The notes under the pieces were generated by a model. The model searched no databases. It saw only the letters and a list, made by a program, of their open reading frames with translations, and was not told the DNA's origin. Source: a virus. From it: 28,401 bases of DNA. The stretch lies in IMG/VR virus record IMGVR_UViG_3300023301_000067, positions 1 through 28,401 of that record; one strand, 5' to 3'. Both the position numbers and the translations under genes were made by a program. Numbering within the stretch: position 1 is the first letter of the stretch; each line of letters starts with the position of its first letter. This document shows positions 1-7,205 of this stretch, one piece after another.

Positions 1-263
1 GTTTTGTTGTAGCTTCTCGCGGTGTAGGTACTTGATTGAGAATTGAGATAAACAGCTTTCTGCTTATTATTGGTGGTGAAGTTACGTGATCCACCAATAC
101 TGCCTAACATGCCACCACCTAGATAATTTTGGTAAGCCGTCATTTTTGCGCCGTCAATTTTTAGATACGCGCTAGCGTCAATTTCAATGCCACCACCACG
201 ATAAGATACTTCACAACGTAGCGTGTTTTCTGTAATGTATTCAATAAGATTTATTTTTGACAT
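1..263 (-). CDS. Small phage protein of unknown function, 3' end cut by window edge
   Basis: An open frame runs leftward from an ATG at 263-261 to the window edge without a stop, giving at least 87 residues. The visible part is rich in Gly, Asn, Ser and Tyr, with a short motif YQNYLGGGMLGSIGG near residues 44-58. That motif looks like the core of a small phage/bacterial protein family, but I cannot name it. The start has no Shine-Dalgarno; it is preceded by the A/T run seen at most starts here. It lies 9 bp downstream of the 93-residue gene on the same strand, so the two are probably one transcript from the promoter near 650. No membrane segment or catalytic motif is seen. The frame is probably real because it is long, open and directly follows a gene. 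Its function is unknown. Confidence 0.65.
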   Translation of the reverse strand, partial: MSKINLIEYITENTLRCEVSYRGGGIEIDASAYLKIDGAKMTAYQNYLGGGMLGSIGGSRNFTTNNKQKAVYLNSQSSTYTARSYNK

Positions 264-272
264 ATATATGTA

Positions 273-554
273 TTAGTTGCTGATAAATGCAATGTTACTC
301 TCTACAATTTCCAACATGATCGCGTCCTGGTTCAATTGCTTGCGTAGGTCCCGGCATAATTTGGTGATCGTTGCGTCACTGCTATCGGTTACAATTTCAA
401 TTTTTAGAGTGTTTTCTCTAGCGCCTTTCCAATATCCTATGACTTGCTCGGTGGTAAATCCTTCAAAGTAGTTGCCGGTGATTTCAATAATTTTTTCAAC
501 TTCAAGTTCTTTTGTCTCGTTATTGTGGCCAACGTATAGAATTGCTTTTTTCAT
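273..554 (-). CDS. Small early protein, possibly DUF3574-like
   Basis: A 93-residue leftward ORF and the first gene after the leftward promoter. It has an alpha/beta look: a short N-terminal strand (residues 4-9), a mid-section with the motif FTTEQVIGYWKG (33-44), a strand ENTLKIEIV (47-55), then a helix with KLCRDLRKQLNQDAI (65-79) and a final strand. The pattern of GYW-G, an ..IEI.. strand, and a helix ending in LNQ-A resembles small DUF3574-like proteins, but this is recollection and not a search result. No catalytic site is visible. About 84 nt of leader lies between the predicted transcription start and the ATG. It is likely expressed early, under the palindrome described at 618-635. Confidence 0.7.
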   Translation of the reverse strand: MKKAILYVGHNNETKELEVEKIIEITGNYFEGFTTEQVIGYWKGARENTLKIEIVTDSSDATITKLCRDLRKQLNQDAIMLEIVESNIAFISN

Positions 555-617
555 AAATATAATTTTGGTAAGTCGCTAACTGGACTTATTAATAGTCTAT
601 CAGATGTCGCTGTCGCT

Positions 618-673
618 GTCTAGTAATTACTAGACGTTTTACTAGCTATAACACTCAATCTTTTACTTGTCAA
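618..673 (-). promoter_or_regulatory. Leftward promoter overlapped by a perfect 18-bp palindrome (likely operator)
   Basis: On the minus strand a consensus -35 TTGACA (673-668) is followed after exactly 17 nt by TATAGC (650-645), a good sigma70-type promoter with an expected start near 638. Immediately downstream, at about +3 to +20, lies the perfect palindrome GTCTAGTAATTACTAGAC (618-635). The half-site core TACTAG occurs again at 640-645, overlapping the -10. A short hexamer repeat TGTCGC follows (605-620). A palindrome at the transcription start is the usual place for a dimeric repressor to act. The promoter would drive the leftward genes at 554 and 263. No repressor gene is visible in the window. 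Confidence 0.7.
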
Positions 674-841
674 TTTTGTTATGATCTTACCTATATAGGT
701 ATTGAAACGGGGCATTTTTTAGGGTAAAAATGTAAAAAGTAAAATTCTATAAGGTAGGACTGTGGTAGGATTTTTTTTGGGGTGCTTTTGGGTGGGTGAG
801 GATGGTAAAAAGAAAAAATAAAAAAATAAAAAGATAAAAGC

Positions 842-867
842 CATAAGGTAGGAAAACATACCTTATG
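842..867. other. Short perfect hairpin in the control region
   Basis: CATAAGGTA (842-850) is exactly complementary to TACCTTATG (859-867) with an 8-nt loop. No T-run follows on either strand, so it is not a typical intrinsic terminator. The left arm shares the 11-mer ATAAGGTAGGA with a second site near 749, which suggests a repeated protein-binding word more than an RNA structure. Confidence 0.45.
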
Positions 868-932
868 AGTAGAATACCGTTATTCTAAGCCATATATTGA
901 CTTGACAAAGTGTTAAATGTGTTGGGGCACAA

Positions 933-968
933 GAGTCGTGTCCCGAGTCATGTCCCGAGTCATGTCCC
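933..968 (+). repeat. Three tandem 12-bp repeats (GAGTCRTGTCCC), iteron-like
   Basis: Three head-to-tail copies of GAGTCRTGTCCC occupy 933-944, 945-956 and 957-968; the first has G where the others have A. The TGTCCC core recurs in both orientations through 1175. Short, direct, helically spaced repeats in a gene-free region are typical of iterons or arrays of regulator sites. Confidence 0.7.
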
Positions 969-1005
969 GCTTTTTAGCCTTGTTTATAGCCATATTTTAG
1001 AGAGA

Positions 1006-1105
1006 GGGACACAAGGACACAAGAATCGGAAAAAAAGCGGAAACACTTTTTTCCTTTTTTTTTACGCGCAGCGCTTTTTTTGCCATTCTTGTGTCCTTGT
1101 GTCCC
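1006..1105. repeat. Long inverted repeat, 34-nt arms, 32-nt spacer
   Basis: Arm 1006-1039 pairs with 1072-1105. The outer 21 bp (1006-1026 with 1085-1105) are perfect, two mismatches follow, and pairing then resumes through an A7/T7 block and GCG/CGC. The outer arms contain the repeat core twice (GGGACAC and GGACAC). The structure could extrude as a cruciform or fold as RNA. It is not a classical terminator because no T-run follows the outer stem. Candidate roles are origin hairpin, packaging site, or a structured RNA. Confidence 0.8.
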
Positions 1106-1154
1106 GTGGTCATTCTACCCTTGCAGGTAGCCATATATTAAATTGCTATTGACG

Positions 1155-1174
1155 GGACACAAGAAGTAGTGTCC
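1155..1174. repeat. Short inverted repeat GGACAC/GTGTCC, operator-like
   Basis: GGACAC (1155-1160) and GTGTCC (1169-1174) are separated by 8 nt. A related pair sits at about 925-942 (GGCAC...GTGTCC). Both have a CACAAGA start to the spacer. These look like two sites for the same dimeric DNA-binding protein. A TTGACG at 1149-1154 directly abuts this one, but I find no matching -10. Confidence 0.5.
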
Positions 1175-1338
1175 TAGTACATTTATTTTGATATGTCAAT
1201 AGCCATGAGTTTTGTATTTTGTCAAAAAAGAAAAGCTCATTTTGTCTAGCGTTTTAGTTAGTGGGGATTTTATTTGGGAGGGGGTGAGTCCCTCCGAACA
1301 TACCCCGGTCGAGTTAGTTTAGAATCTCCCCCTACCCC

Positions 1339-1404
1339 CCAAGAAAAATAAATCAAAAGCCCAAGAAAAATAAATCAAAAGCCCAAGAAAAATAAATCAA
1401 AAGC
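1339..1404 (+). repeat. Three perfect 22-bp A-tract tandem repeats
   Basis: Copies at 1339-1360, 1361-1382 and 1383-1404 are identical, and a degenerate fourth copy follows. Each has an A5 and an A4 tract about 11 bp apart, so A-tracts recur close to once per helical turn across the array. This arrangement is known to bend DNA. The position, 120 bp before terS, suits a replication or packaging element or an UP-like promoter region. There are no spacers, so it is not a CRISPR array. Confidence 0.75.
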
Positions 1405-1490
1405 CCATCAAAAATAAAGAAAATACATCAAAACTATATAAATATAATTTTCAATTTTAAAAAAGTTTTAAAAAAAATTTCCCCAAAAAG

Positions 1491-1520
1491 TTTACTACTA
1501 CAAAAAAGGTGTGATATTAT
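1491..1520 (+). promoter_or_regulatory. Possible late promoter with extended -10, placed for a leaderless terS mRNA
   Basis: TGATATTAT (1512-1520) is an extended -10 (TGn plus TATTAT). TTTACT (1491-1496) lies 18 nt upstream as a weak -35. The ATG of terS begins at 1527, 6 nt after the -10, so transcription would start at or next to the start codon. This is the only promoter-like sequence I find directly before the late block. Confidence 0.4.
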
Positions 1521-1526
1521 TCTGAT

Positions 1527-2030
1527 ATGAAAAGACCATCAACAGGTTCAACTCCCAAACAGTATGCGTACGCTACAATGAGATTAACTGGTCAGGGAGG
1601 TTCTAAAAAAGAAATAGCTCGTAAGGCTGGGTTCTCTCATTCTGTGGCTAAGAACGCTAAGTACAAAATTGAGAATACTGAAGGCTACCAAAATGCGGTT
1701 ATTGTTCTCGCTCATGAAAGTAACAATCTATTACTAGCTATCCTCGCTGAGTTTAAAGCGCGTGGTGTAAAAAACTTTTCAGACAAAGATCTTATTGGTT
1801 CGCTTAAAGCTATGACAACCGCTTGGGATAAAATTGATAATAAAAGAGCCCCTGCTAAATTAAAAACTGATGAAGGGAATCCTTTGCGAGCAGTGTTTAC
1901 TAAACGAGTTGAAACTCAAACAGTTAGATTTGAAAAAGAGAAGCAGGATAAAATTTCCAAACAGGAAAAAGCTACCGCGCGTGAGGCCGAAGTCGTTGCG
2001 GTGGGTGAGGGGATTGATATGGATTTTTAA
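1527..2030 (+). CDS. terS: Terminase small subunit (probable)
   Basis: A 167-residue protein, first gene of the late block and 3 nt before the large terminase. Residues 23-48 (GSKKEIARKAGFSHSVAKNA and following) read as a helix-turn-helix of the type small terminases use to bind the packaging site. A central helical part (50-105) would form the oligomerisation core. A charged Lys/Glu-rich C-terminal stretch (130-156) ends in an acidic tip, as expected for contact with the large subunit. TerS recognises viral DNA, often within or just upstream of its own gene; the repeats at 1339-1404 are therefore candidate sites. The assignment rests on the helix-turn-helix, the size and the position; the sequence family itself is too variable to recognise by eye. 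Confidence 0.75.
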   Translation: MKRPSTGSTPKQYAYATMRLTGQGGSKKEIARKAGFSHSVAKNAKYKIENTEGYQNAVIVLAHESNNLLLAILAEFKARGVKNFSDKDLIGSLKAMTTAWDKIDNKRAPAKLKTDEGNPLRAVFTKRVETQTVRFEKEKQDKISKQEKATAREAEVVAVGEGIDMDF

Positions 2031-2033
2031 ACG

Positions 2034-3842
2034 ATGGCCAAATACAATATACAATTTCAGAAAGAACATAACGCCAGTATTGTTGCTCAGTTAATTGAGG
2101 ACCCTGATTTAATTGAAAACAAACGGTGGCGGATGAACAATTTATATTGGATCATTACTAAAGACGTGGAAAGTCCTAAGTCTCTGTTTCTTATGAATCG
2201 GGCGCAGCGGCACTTTTTTGAGAATTATTTAAATCCGGACGATCCGAGTAAGCGGTACTACCGGCATATTATTCTTAAGTCGAGGCAACTGGGGTTTACT
2301 ACGTTTTATGACTTATGGATTTTGGATGAGATTTTATTTAATACCAACCGTGAAGGTTTAGTTATTGCTCATACGCTGGGTGATGCGACTGAAATTTTTG
2401 ACCGTAAGATTGACTACGCGATTCGGAATATGAACGAAGAGGTTAAAGGAGCTTCTTTTAAATTGGTTCGAAACTCAGCGAAAAAGATTCAGGTGGTTAT
2501 TGATTATGGGCCGGAGGAAGGTTCCACCAGTTCAATTCAGGTATCAAACTCTGGCCGGTCGGGAACTTATTTCTACGTACACATCTCTGAGTTTGCGAAG
2601 CTTTGTTTGGCCTACCCAAAACGAGCATCGGAAGTTGAAACCGGAACATTTCCAGCGGTTCCGTTTGATGGATCTATTTTTATTGAATCGACAGCGGAAG
2701 GAATGGCCGGACGTTTTTACGAGATGTTCAACGAGGGGTGGCCGACGAGAGATACGATTACTCCGATGAAATCACGAGTCATGTTCAAGCCGCATTTTTA
2801 TAACTGGCAGTACGACGATACTGAAATGGCTAAAATTACGGAGATCATTCCAGTGGCTGAAATGGAAATGGGGGAGATTGATTTTGCTGAGTATCAGAAA
2901 GATCATAATTTGAGTGACGTTGAAATCACTTACTACTACATGAAGTGGCTACAGGCCGGAGGTAAAAACTCTACCGATGCGGTTAATAAGTTGCATCAAG
3001 AATTCCCTACCACCACGGAGGAAGCGTTTCTCTCAACCGGTCAGGCGTATTTTCCAACTGCTAAAGTGTTTGCGATGATGCAGAAAGTGGTCAATGGTAC
3101 GCGCGGGGAATTATCGAAAGACGAAAAAGGTGAAGTTAAATTTCAAGAGTTTTCTGCCGGGAATTTAGAGGTGATTGAAAAGCCGATAAAAGGTATGCGG
3201 TATGTGATCGGGGGTGACACGGCAGAAGGTCTCGCCCACGGAGACAGTCAGTGTTTATACGTATTAAAACATTCAACCGAAGAGTGTGTGGCCGTTTACA
3301 AATCCCAAGTGCCTCCGGATGAATTTATTACTGAGGCTTTCAATGTGGGCAAGTATTACAACTGGGCGCTGCTTGGAATTGAATCAAACAAAGACGGGCT
3401 GTGGGTAAACGATGGTCTTGATAAGCTGGGGTATGTCAATCTCTACTACCGGAAATCGTTTGACGATATCACTAAAAACATCACCAAGTTCTTTGGTTGG
3501 AAAACAACATCGGCTACGCGACCGTTCGCGCTCGCTGCGCTCAAAGCTATCTTCTTAAAGAAAGAAAACGGATTTCCGATGGCTATTCTAGTGGAAATGA
3601 TTACGTTCTTGCGAAATATGAAGGGGCGACCAGAAGCTCTGGCCGGTAAGAACGATGACGTGGTTATGTCCGCATCGATTGCGTATGCTATTTTGCAAGA
3701 AATTGGAACGTACGTTGTTCAATCCAGCGACAGCGAAGGATTTTCGTACGCTAAAGCCATCTTTGGCGAACCTCAAAATCAGGACCGATTAGTAAATCAT
3801 TCACAACACCAATCAGAAACCTCGGGAGTAAGAGAGTTATAA
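2034..3842 (+). CDS. terL: Terminase large subunit (packaging ATPase/nuclease)
   Basis: A 602-residue motor that pumps DNA into the prohead and cuts it. The ATPase domain shows a terminase-type Walker A KSRQLGFTT (82-90), a Walker B strand ending in catalytic Glu (YVHISEFAK, 181-189, E186), a coupling motif ESTAEG (218-223) and the typical HQEFPTTTEEAF (321-332) at the domain border. The RNase H-like nuclease domain has GGDTAEG with D395, GIES with E450, and KNDDVV with D541/D542 as metal ligands. All key residues are present and the length is normal. The start at 2034 is 3 nt past the terS stop, so translation is probably coupled. Identification is secure. Confidence 0.96.
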   Translation: MAKYNIQFQKEHNASIVAQLIEDPDLIENKRWRMNNLYWIITKDVESPKSLFLMNRAQRHFFENYLNPDDPSKRYYRHIILKSRQLGFTTFYDLWILDEILFNTNREGLVIAHTLGDATEIFDRKIDYAIRNMNEEVKGASFKLVRNSAKKIQVVIDYGPEEGSTSSIQVSNSGRSGTYFYVHISEFAKLCLAYPKRASEVETGTFPAVPFDGSIFIESTAEGMAGRFYEMFNEGWPTRDTITPMKSRVMFKPHFYNWQYDDTEMAKITEIIPVAEMEMGEIDFAEYQKDHNLSDVEITYYYMKWLQAGGKNSTDAVNKLHQEFPTTTEEAFLSTGQAYFPTAKVFAMMQKVVNGTRGELSKDEKGEVKFQEFSAGNLEVIEKPIKGMRYVIGGDTAEGLAHGDSQCLYVLKHSTEECVAVYKSQVPPDEFITEAFNVGKYYNWALLGIESNKDGLWVNDGLDKLGYVNLYYRKSFDDITKNITKFFGWKTTSATRPFALAALKAIFLKKENGFPMAILVEMITFLRNMKGRPEALAGKNDDVVMSASIAYAILQEIGTYVVQSSDSEGFSYAKAIFGEPQNQDRLVNHSQHQSETSGVREL

Positions 3843-3849
3843 TACCTTC

Positions 3850-4053
3850 ATGGGTCGCAGATACAAAAGCCTCCACCACAATCTCCAGCCGGGAGAGAAT
3901 GTTGTATTCCATCGCGAGCATCGATCACCTCGTAATCGCAGTCTAAATAAAATTAGAGTTCTTCGCGAACATAAAAAATCAGATCGTCGAAATTGGAAAA
4001 ACACTGTCAAAAATCAAAAATATTTGCTAAACCTTGAGAAAAAAAAGAAATAG
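3850..4053 (+). CDS. Small very basic protein of unknown function
   Basis: A 67-residue ORF starting with ATG 8 nt after the terL stop and filling most of the gap before the portal gene. It is strongly basic (Arg/Lys/His throughout, ending in a run of Lys) with no membrane segment or zinc motif. The position and tight spacing favour a real gene; the composition would suit nucleic-acid binding. Against it, the A-rich DNA at its end encodes Lys easily, and the protein belongs to no family I recognise. If it is not translated, about 270 nt here would be non-coding, which is unusual in this compact block. Confidence 0.45.
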   Translation: MGRRYKSLHHNLQPGENVVFHREHRSPRNRSLNKIRVLREHKKSDRRNWKNTVKNQKYLLNLEKKKK

Positions 4054-4079
4054 GTGGTATATTTATGAGAATAGCGAAC

Positions 4080-4107
4080 TTGTTTTAATTTTAAAAGACT
4101 TTATTAT
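4080..4107 (+). promoter_or_regulatory. Possible promoter just before the portal gene
   Basis: TTGTTT (4080-4085) and TATTAT (4102-4107) are separated by 16 nt, and the chosen portal ATG at 4115 begins 7 nt after the -10. The spacing matches the arrangement at terS. The flanking DNA is A/T-rich, so a chance match is quite possible. Confidence 0.3.
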
Positions 4108-4114
4108 TACCGAT

Positions 4115-6400
4115 ATGTATAAAAAAACCGATTCACCTGAAGAAGCCGAACTTTTGGGTGGAGAAAGTACTTCTAACACAACTAAGAAAAAAACTGTCTC
4201 TGATGAAGACAAAGCTTCTTATATTTTTGTTGAGGATAAGAAGAAACTGATGAAAGAATCTCAATACCGAAAGCGGTTTGACGAACTTTCAAAAGAAATT
4301 GAAGCTAACATTATCAACACCACCGTCTCCTACGGCAAAAAAGTGTACGAAGAGACCGGTTGGGGGTCAATGGTTTTTTATAATAAAATGTCCAACGGCG
4401 CGTACGATATCAATGTGTATCCGCAAAAGATAAACGGCCAAAACGACAACAAATCTGGCGTGCCAGTGTCTCAAGAACCAATTGCTCTATCTAAAATTCT
4501 TATTGCTACATCGGTCTTGGCTGGTAAAGTCCCAGATTGTGAGGTGGTTGGTGACGATAAAATTTACAACAAGGCAGCTCACGAACTATGGAAGCGGACT
4601 TGGACATTGAAAGGTGGAAATGGTCAGAATACTTTGGAGCGAACGTATCAAAATCTATTTACCTACGGATGGGCCGCTTGGCGGACTTACCCGAGACGAG
4701 TTTCAGTCAAGCGAAAAGGAATCGACAAGATTCTGTTTGACGATATCTATCGAGAACCAATGGATCCAGCCCGGACTTGGTTTGGAATTGGTCAAAATGT
4801 CGGTGATTACTGGTCTCAGTTTGAGGTGTACTACGAGAAAGATATTCTTAAAGCGGAACTGTTTAAATTGGTTCCAGAAACAGAGAGCTTTAAGTCACGA
4901 AAAAACTTTCTTGAAAAGTGCTCAACTTCTGACGAGTCAAAAGACGAAAATCAATTATTGTCTCAAAATTCATACACTATTGGTTACTACGAAAACGTAA
5001 TACTTAACCGGTACGTAGTAAAATGTGGAAAGTACATTATTTACGATGGGGAACTTCCAAATGACGATAGCCATGGATCGATTATGGTGGTTCGATGTTT
5101 TGTTAAAAATATTTTGGACCCGCATGGCGTTGGTTTGTACGAAATGATGCGCGGAAATACAGCCCTGTTTACCTATATCAACTCATTAAACGCGCAGCAG
5201 GTTGAAGCCGAAATTTTTCCACTACTGTTTGGCCCGCAAGTGCAAAATGGAACCAATACCTATCGACGGTCTCCAAATGTCATTAACCCGAAAAATCCCG
5301 GTAGTTCTATCGATGTAGTTAAGACTTCGGGGAACGTGCAGCAGGGTATTGCTTTTGGCCGAGACCAAAAAGTTGCTATCGAAGAAAATACGGGAGTCAA
5401 CAATATCGTTGCGGGACAAAATGCTGAGTCAACTCTTGGCTCAACCGTCATTATGAAAGAGGCAGCTCTGAACCGATTGACCCCTCCTAAAAACTCGATG
5501 ATGAACGCTCTGCAAACAGATGCTCACATTGCAATGTCTTGGATTGAACAGACGTACCCAGTGGACAAAGTATTTATGATTGACACAGACGAAAATGTAG
5601 CTGAGTTTGCCAAGCAAAATCCTGACTACTTTATTGAAAGCCAGAGCGTGACCGGAGACGACGATGAAACGATTGTTGGCCATGTGGTAACCGCTTCGAG
5701 AAACCTTCGAATGAACTTTGACTTTACTCCCGAGGGTGAACTACTTGAAGACGTACCAACTAGAACCATTTCAGCTCGAAATCTGTTTAATGAAATGCGT
5801 GAGCATGGTCATAAAAAAGCTTACATCGAATTTGTCATGGATCCGGATTCAATGCTTGTGCCTTCAATGGAAATCCAGAAGCAAAACTACATGGCTATTT
5901 CTCCATTAATTACAAATCAGATAAATTTAATTTTTGATATTCGTGGCCGAGATCCAGAAGCTGCGGCGGTACAGATGCGGGCGTTTGAGCGGATGTTGAA
6001 AATTCAAAAAGAAAATATTTTTGATTACATTCCAAAAGCTATTTACGATCAGATTATTGCGCTACAACCTTCTGAAATACCACCACCATCAACTGAAGAA
6101 CCAATTGATAAAACCAAACTTTACAAAGATGCTCCAGCTGATGTGCAGCGATCGATTGAAGAGGCAGCTGGATTGCAGCCGTCTGAAAGCGACATGATGG
6201 CTCCCCAAACTCCAGGTACAATTCCTCCACTAAAAAGAGAGAATCCTGAAGCTGGAGTCCCTGGACAATCAGATGATCCTAATCTTGGCCGGCCTTTAAG
6301 TCCTGGTAATATTCCTCGACCACAATCTCCAATGGGAGCAGCTAATGATGCTAGTATGGGTCGAGCAGCCGCTGGTCCTGGTGGATTTTTCCCCAATTAA
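4115..6400 (+). CDS. Portal protein
   Basis: A portal of about 761 residues, the dodecameric ring through which DNA enters and leaves, placed as usual after terL. Supporting features are the order terL-portal-scaffold-capsid, the length (700 or more residues is typical of podovirus portals), an N-terminal helical part with GWGSMVFYN, a central wing/stem region with VGLYEMMRGNTALFTYIN, and the segment GVNNIVAGQNAESTLGSTVIMKEAALNR typical of portal stems (given here in pieces: GVNNIVAGQ, then TVIMKEAALNR). The last 80 or so residues are Pro/Gly-rich and probably disordered. The frame extends upstream to a TTG at 4034, but that would overlap the previous ORF and add an odd Lys/Trp-rich leader; the ATG at 4115 has the usual A/T-rich context, so I chose it. 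Confidence 0.9.
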   Translation: MYKKTDSPEEAELLGGESTSNTTKKKTVSDEDKASYIFVEDKKKLMKESQYRKRFDELSKEIEANIINTTVSYGKKVYEETGWGSMVFYNKMSNGAYDINVYPQKINGQNDNKSGVPVSQEPIALSKILIATSVLAGKVPDCEVVGDDKIYNKAAHELWKRTWTLKGGNGQNTLERTYQNLFTYGWAAWRTYPRRVSVKRKGIDKILFDDIYREPMDPARTWFGIGQNVGDYWSQFEVYYEKDILKAELFKLVPETESFKSRKNFLEKCSTSDESKDENQLLSQNSYTIGYYENVILNRYVVKCGKYIIYDGELPNDDSHGSIMVVRCFVKNILDPHGVGLYEMMRGNTALFTYINSLNAQQVEAEIFPLLFGPQVQNGTNTYRRSPNVINPKNPGSSIDVVKTSGNVQQGIAFGRDQKVAIEENTGVNNIVAGQNAESTLGSTVIMKEAALNRLTPPKNSMMNALQTDAHIAMSWIEQTYPVDKVFMIDTDENVAEFAKQNPDYFIESQSVTGDDDETIVGHVVTASRNLRMNFDFTPEGELLEDVPTRTISARNLFNEMREHGHKKAYIEFVMDPDSMLVPSMEIQKQNYMAISPLITNQINLIFDIRGRDPEAAAVQMRAFERMLKIQKENIFDYIPKAIYDQIIALQPSEIPPPSTEEPIDKTKLYKDAPADVQRSIEEAAGLQPSESDMMAPQTPGTIPPLKRENPEAGVPGQSDDPNLGRPLSPGNIPRPQSPMGAANDASMGRAAAGPGGFFPN

Positions 6401-6410
6401 TTAAAAAAAT

Positions 6411-6647
6411 ATGTTAGATGAACAATCAGAAATTCAGAAAAAAATTGCTTTTGCTCAAAGTGATCATATTGCTACTGTTATTTCACTTATGAAAGAGTGT
6501 GCTCAACAGCAGAAACTTGTAGGAGATACTGAATATGAAACAGTAGTAAATGCCGTAACGATGGACGCGCAAGGTGCAATGATTATTAAATTTATTAATG
6601 CTATAGACTTCATCAAACAAGGTGGTCTTGTAACCCAACAAAAATAA
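6411..6647 (+). CDS. Small helical protein between portal and scaffold
   Basis: A 78-residue, probably all-helical protein with no recognisable family. The start ATG follows an A7 run, 10 nt after the portal stop. Its stop overlaps the next start in the sequence TAATG, so the two genes are translationally coupled. The location within the head-assembly genes suggests a virion or assembly factor. I see no membrane segment or metal site. Confidence 0.75.
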   Translation: MLDEQSEIQKKIAFAQSDHIATVISLMKECAQQQKLVGDTEYETVVNAVTMDAQGAMIIKFINAIDFIKQGGLVTQQK

Positions 6648-7141
6648 TGAAACAAGCTACCGAACTAAAAAAAGAACACTTTACTCTTCAGGTTAATTAT
6701 AGTGAAGAGGCCATTGAAAAAAAACTAATGAAGTTTCAAACCAAATCAGGTGATGAGTTTGTGATCAGCGCTGAAGAAATGTCTACTATTTTGATTGGTC
6801 AAGTTAATTCCGAATTAGTAGCAGCCACATTTGTTGAATCAGAGCGAGTTGATGTTGTAGAGGTTGAACGACAACTAGCAGTAAGACTAGACAAAGATTT
6901 TAAAAAAGGGGAAGAAATTCGCCTCACTTACGTTCACCCTTACCCAGTAGAGTTTGCTCTCATCGAAGAGGCTGCCAAGATTGCTAAAATCCGCATGGAT
7001 GTTCCAGCTCTCAGGTTAACTAACGAGTATATCGACGATGTACGTAAAAAAATTACTCCAGTTCAACATCGCTTTGTTGACTCATTTTACAAGTTTTTCA
7101 AAGGACTATTCTCAAACAAACGAGTCGCTGGTAACCCTTAA
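6647..7141 (+). CDS. Unknown head-region protein, 164 residues
   Basis: It begins in the TAATG overlap with the preceding gene. The first two thirds look like mixed alpha/beta with many Glu and Val (for example VNSELVAATFVESERVDVV, residues 53-71). A helical C-terminal part has FVDSFYKFFKGLFSNKR (141-157), an amphipathic, basic end that could contact membrane or nucleic acid. No family is recognised. The gene order puts it among head-assembly genes. A 65-nt gap follows, holding a small stem CCCTT/AAGGG (7173-7186) nested in an outer AGTGA/TCACT pair. Confidence 0.75.
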   Translation: MKQATELKKEHFTLQVNYSEEAIEKKLMKFQTKSGDEFVISAEEMSTILIGQVNSELVAATFVESERVDVVEVERQLAVRLDKDFKKGEEIRLTYVHPYPVEFALIEEAAKIAKIRMDVPALRLTNEYIDDVRKKITPVQHRFVDSFYKFFKGLFSNKRVAGNP

Positions 7142-7205
7142 AAGTTGCTAGTGACATTATAAAATAAGAACCCCTTGGTGAAGGGATATATCACTGTAGA
7201 AATAT

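Larger units (their letters stand above)
555..1526. other. Gene-free control region between divergent blocks
   Basis: Nearly 1 kb without a credible gene separates the leftward genes from the rightward late block. It holds a leftward promoter with operator-like palindrome (618-673), two copies of ATAAGGTAGGA (near 749 and 844), a 9-bp hairpin (842-867), TGTCC/GGACA repeats (925-1175), a long inverted repeat (1006-1105), a 6-bp hairpin GGAGGG/CCCTCC (1277-1295), G-rich then C-rich runs (1261-1340), three 22-bp A-tract repeats (1339-1404), and A/T-rich DNA up to the first late gene. The one ORF across it (910-1152) is a by-product of the repeats. Density of repeats, divergent transcription and closeness to the terminase genes fit a replication origin, a transcription switch, a packaging (pac/cos) site, or a mixture of these. 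Confidence 0.7.

Noticed and set aside
910-1152. An 80-codon rightward frame starting with GTG across the control region
   Set aside because: Its sequence (VPSHVPSHVP and so on) is simply the translation of the tandem and inverted repeats. It has no family features, and its codon use differs from the real genes.
1339-1404. CRISPR-like array
   Set aside because: The three 22-bp repeats are head to tail with no spacers and no cas genes are present.
4034-4114. TTG at 4034 as portal start
   Set aside because: It overlaps the preceding ORF by 20 nt and adds an unlikely N-terminal leader; the ATG at 4115 has the same A/T-rich context as other starts here.
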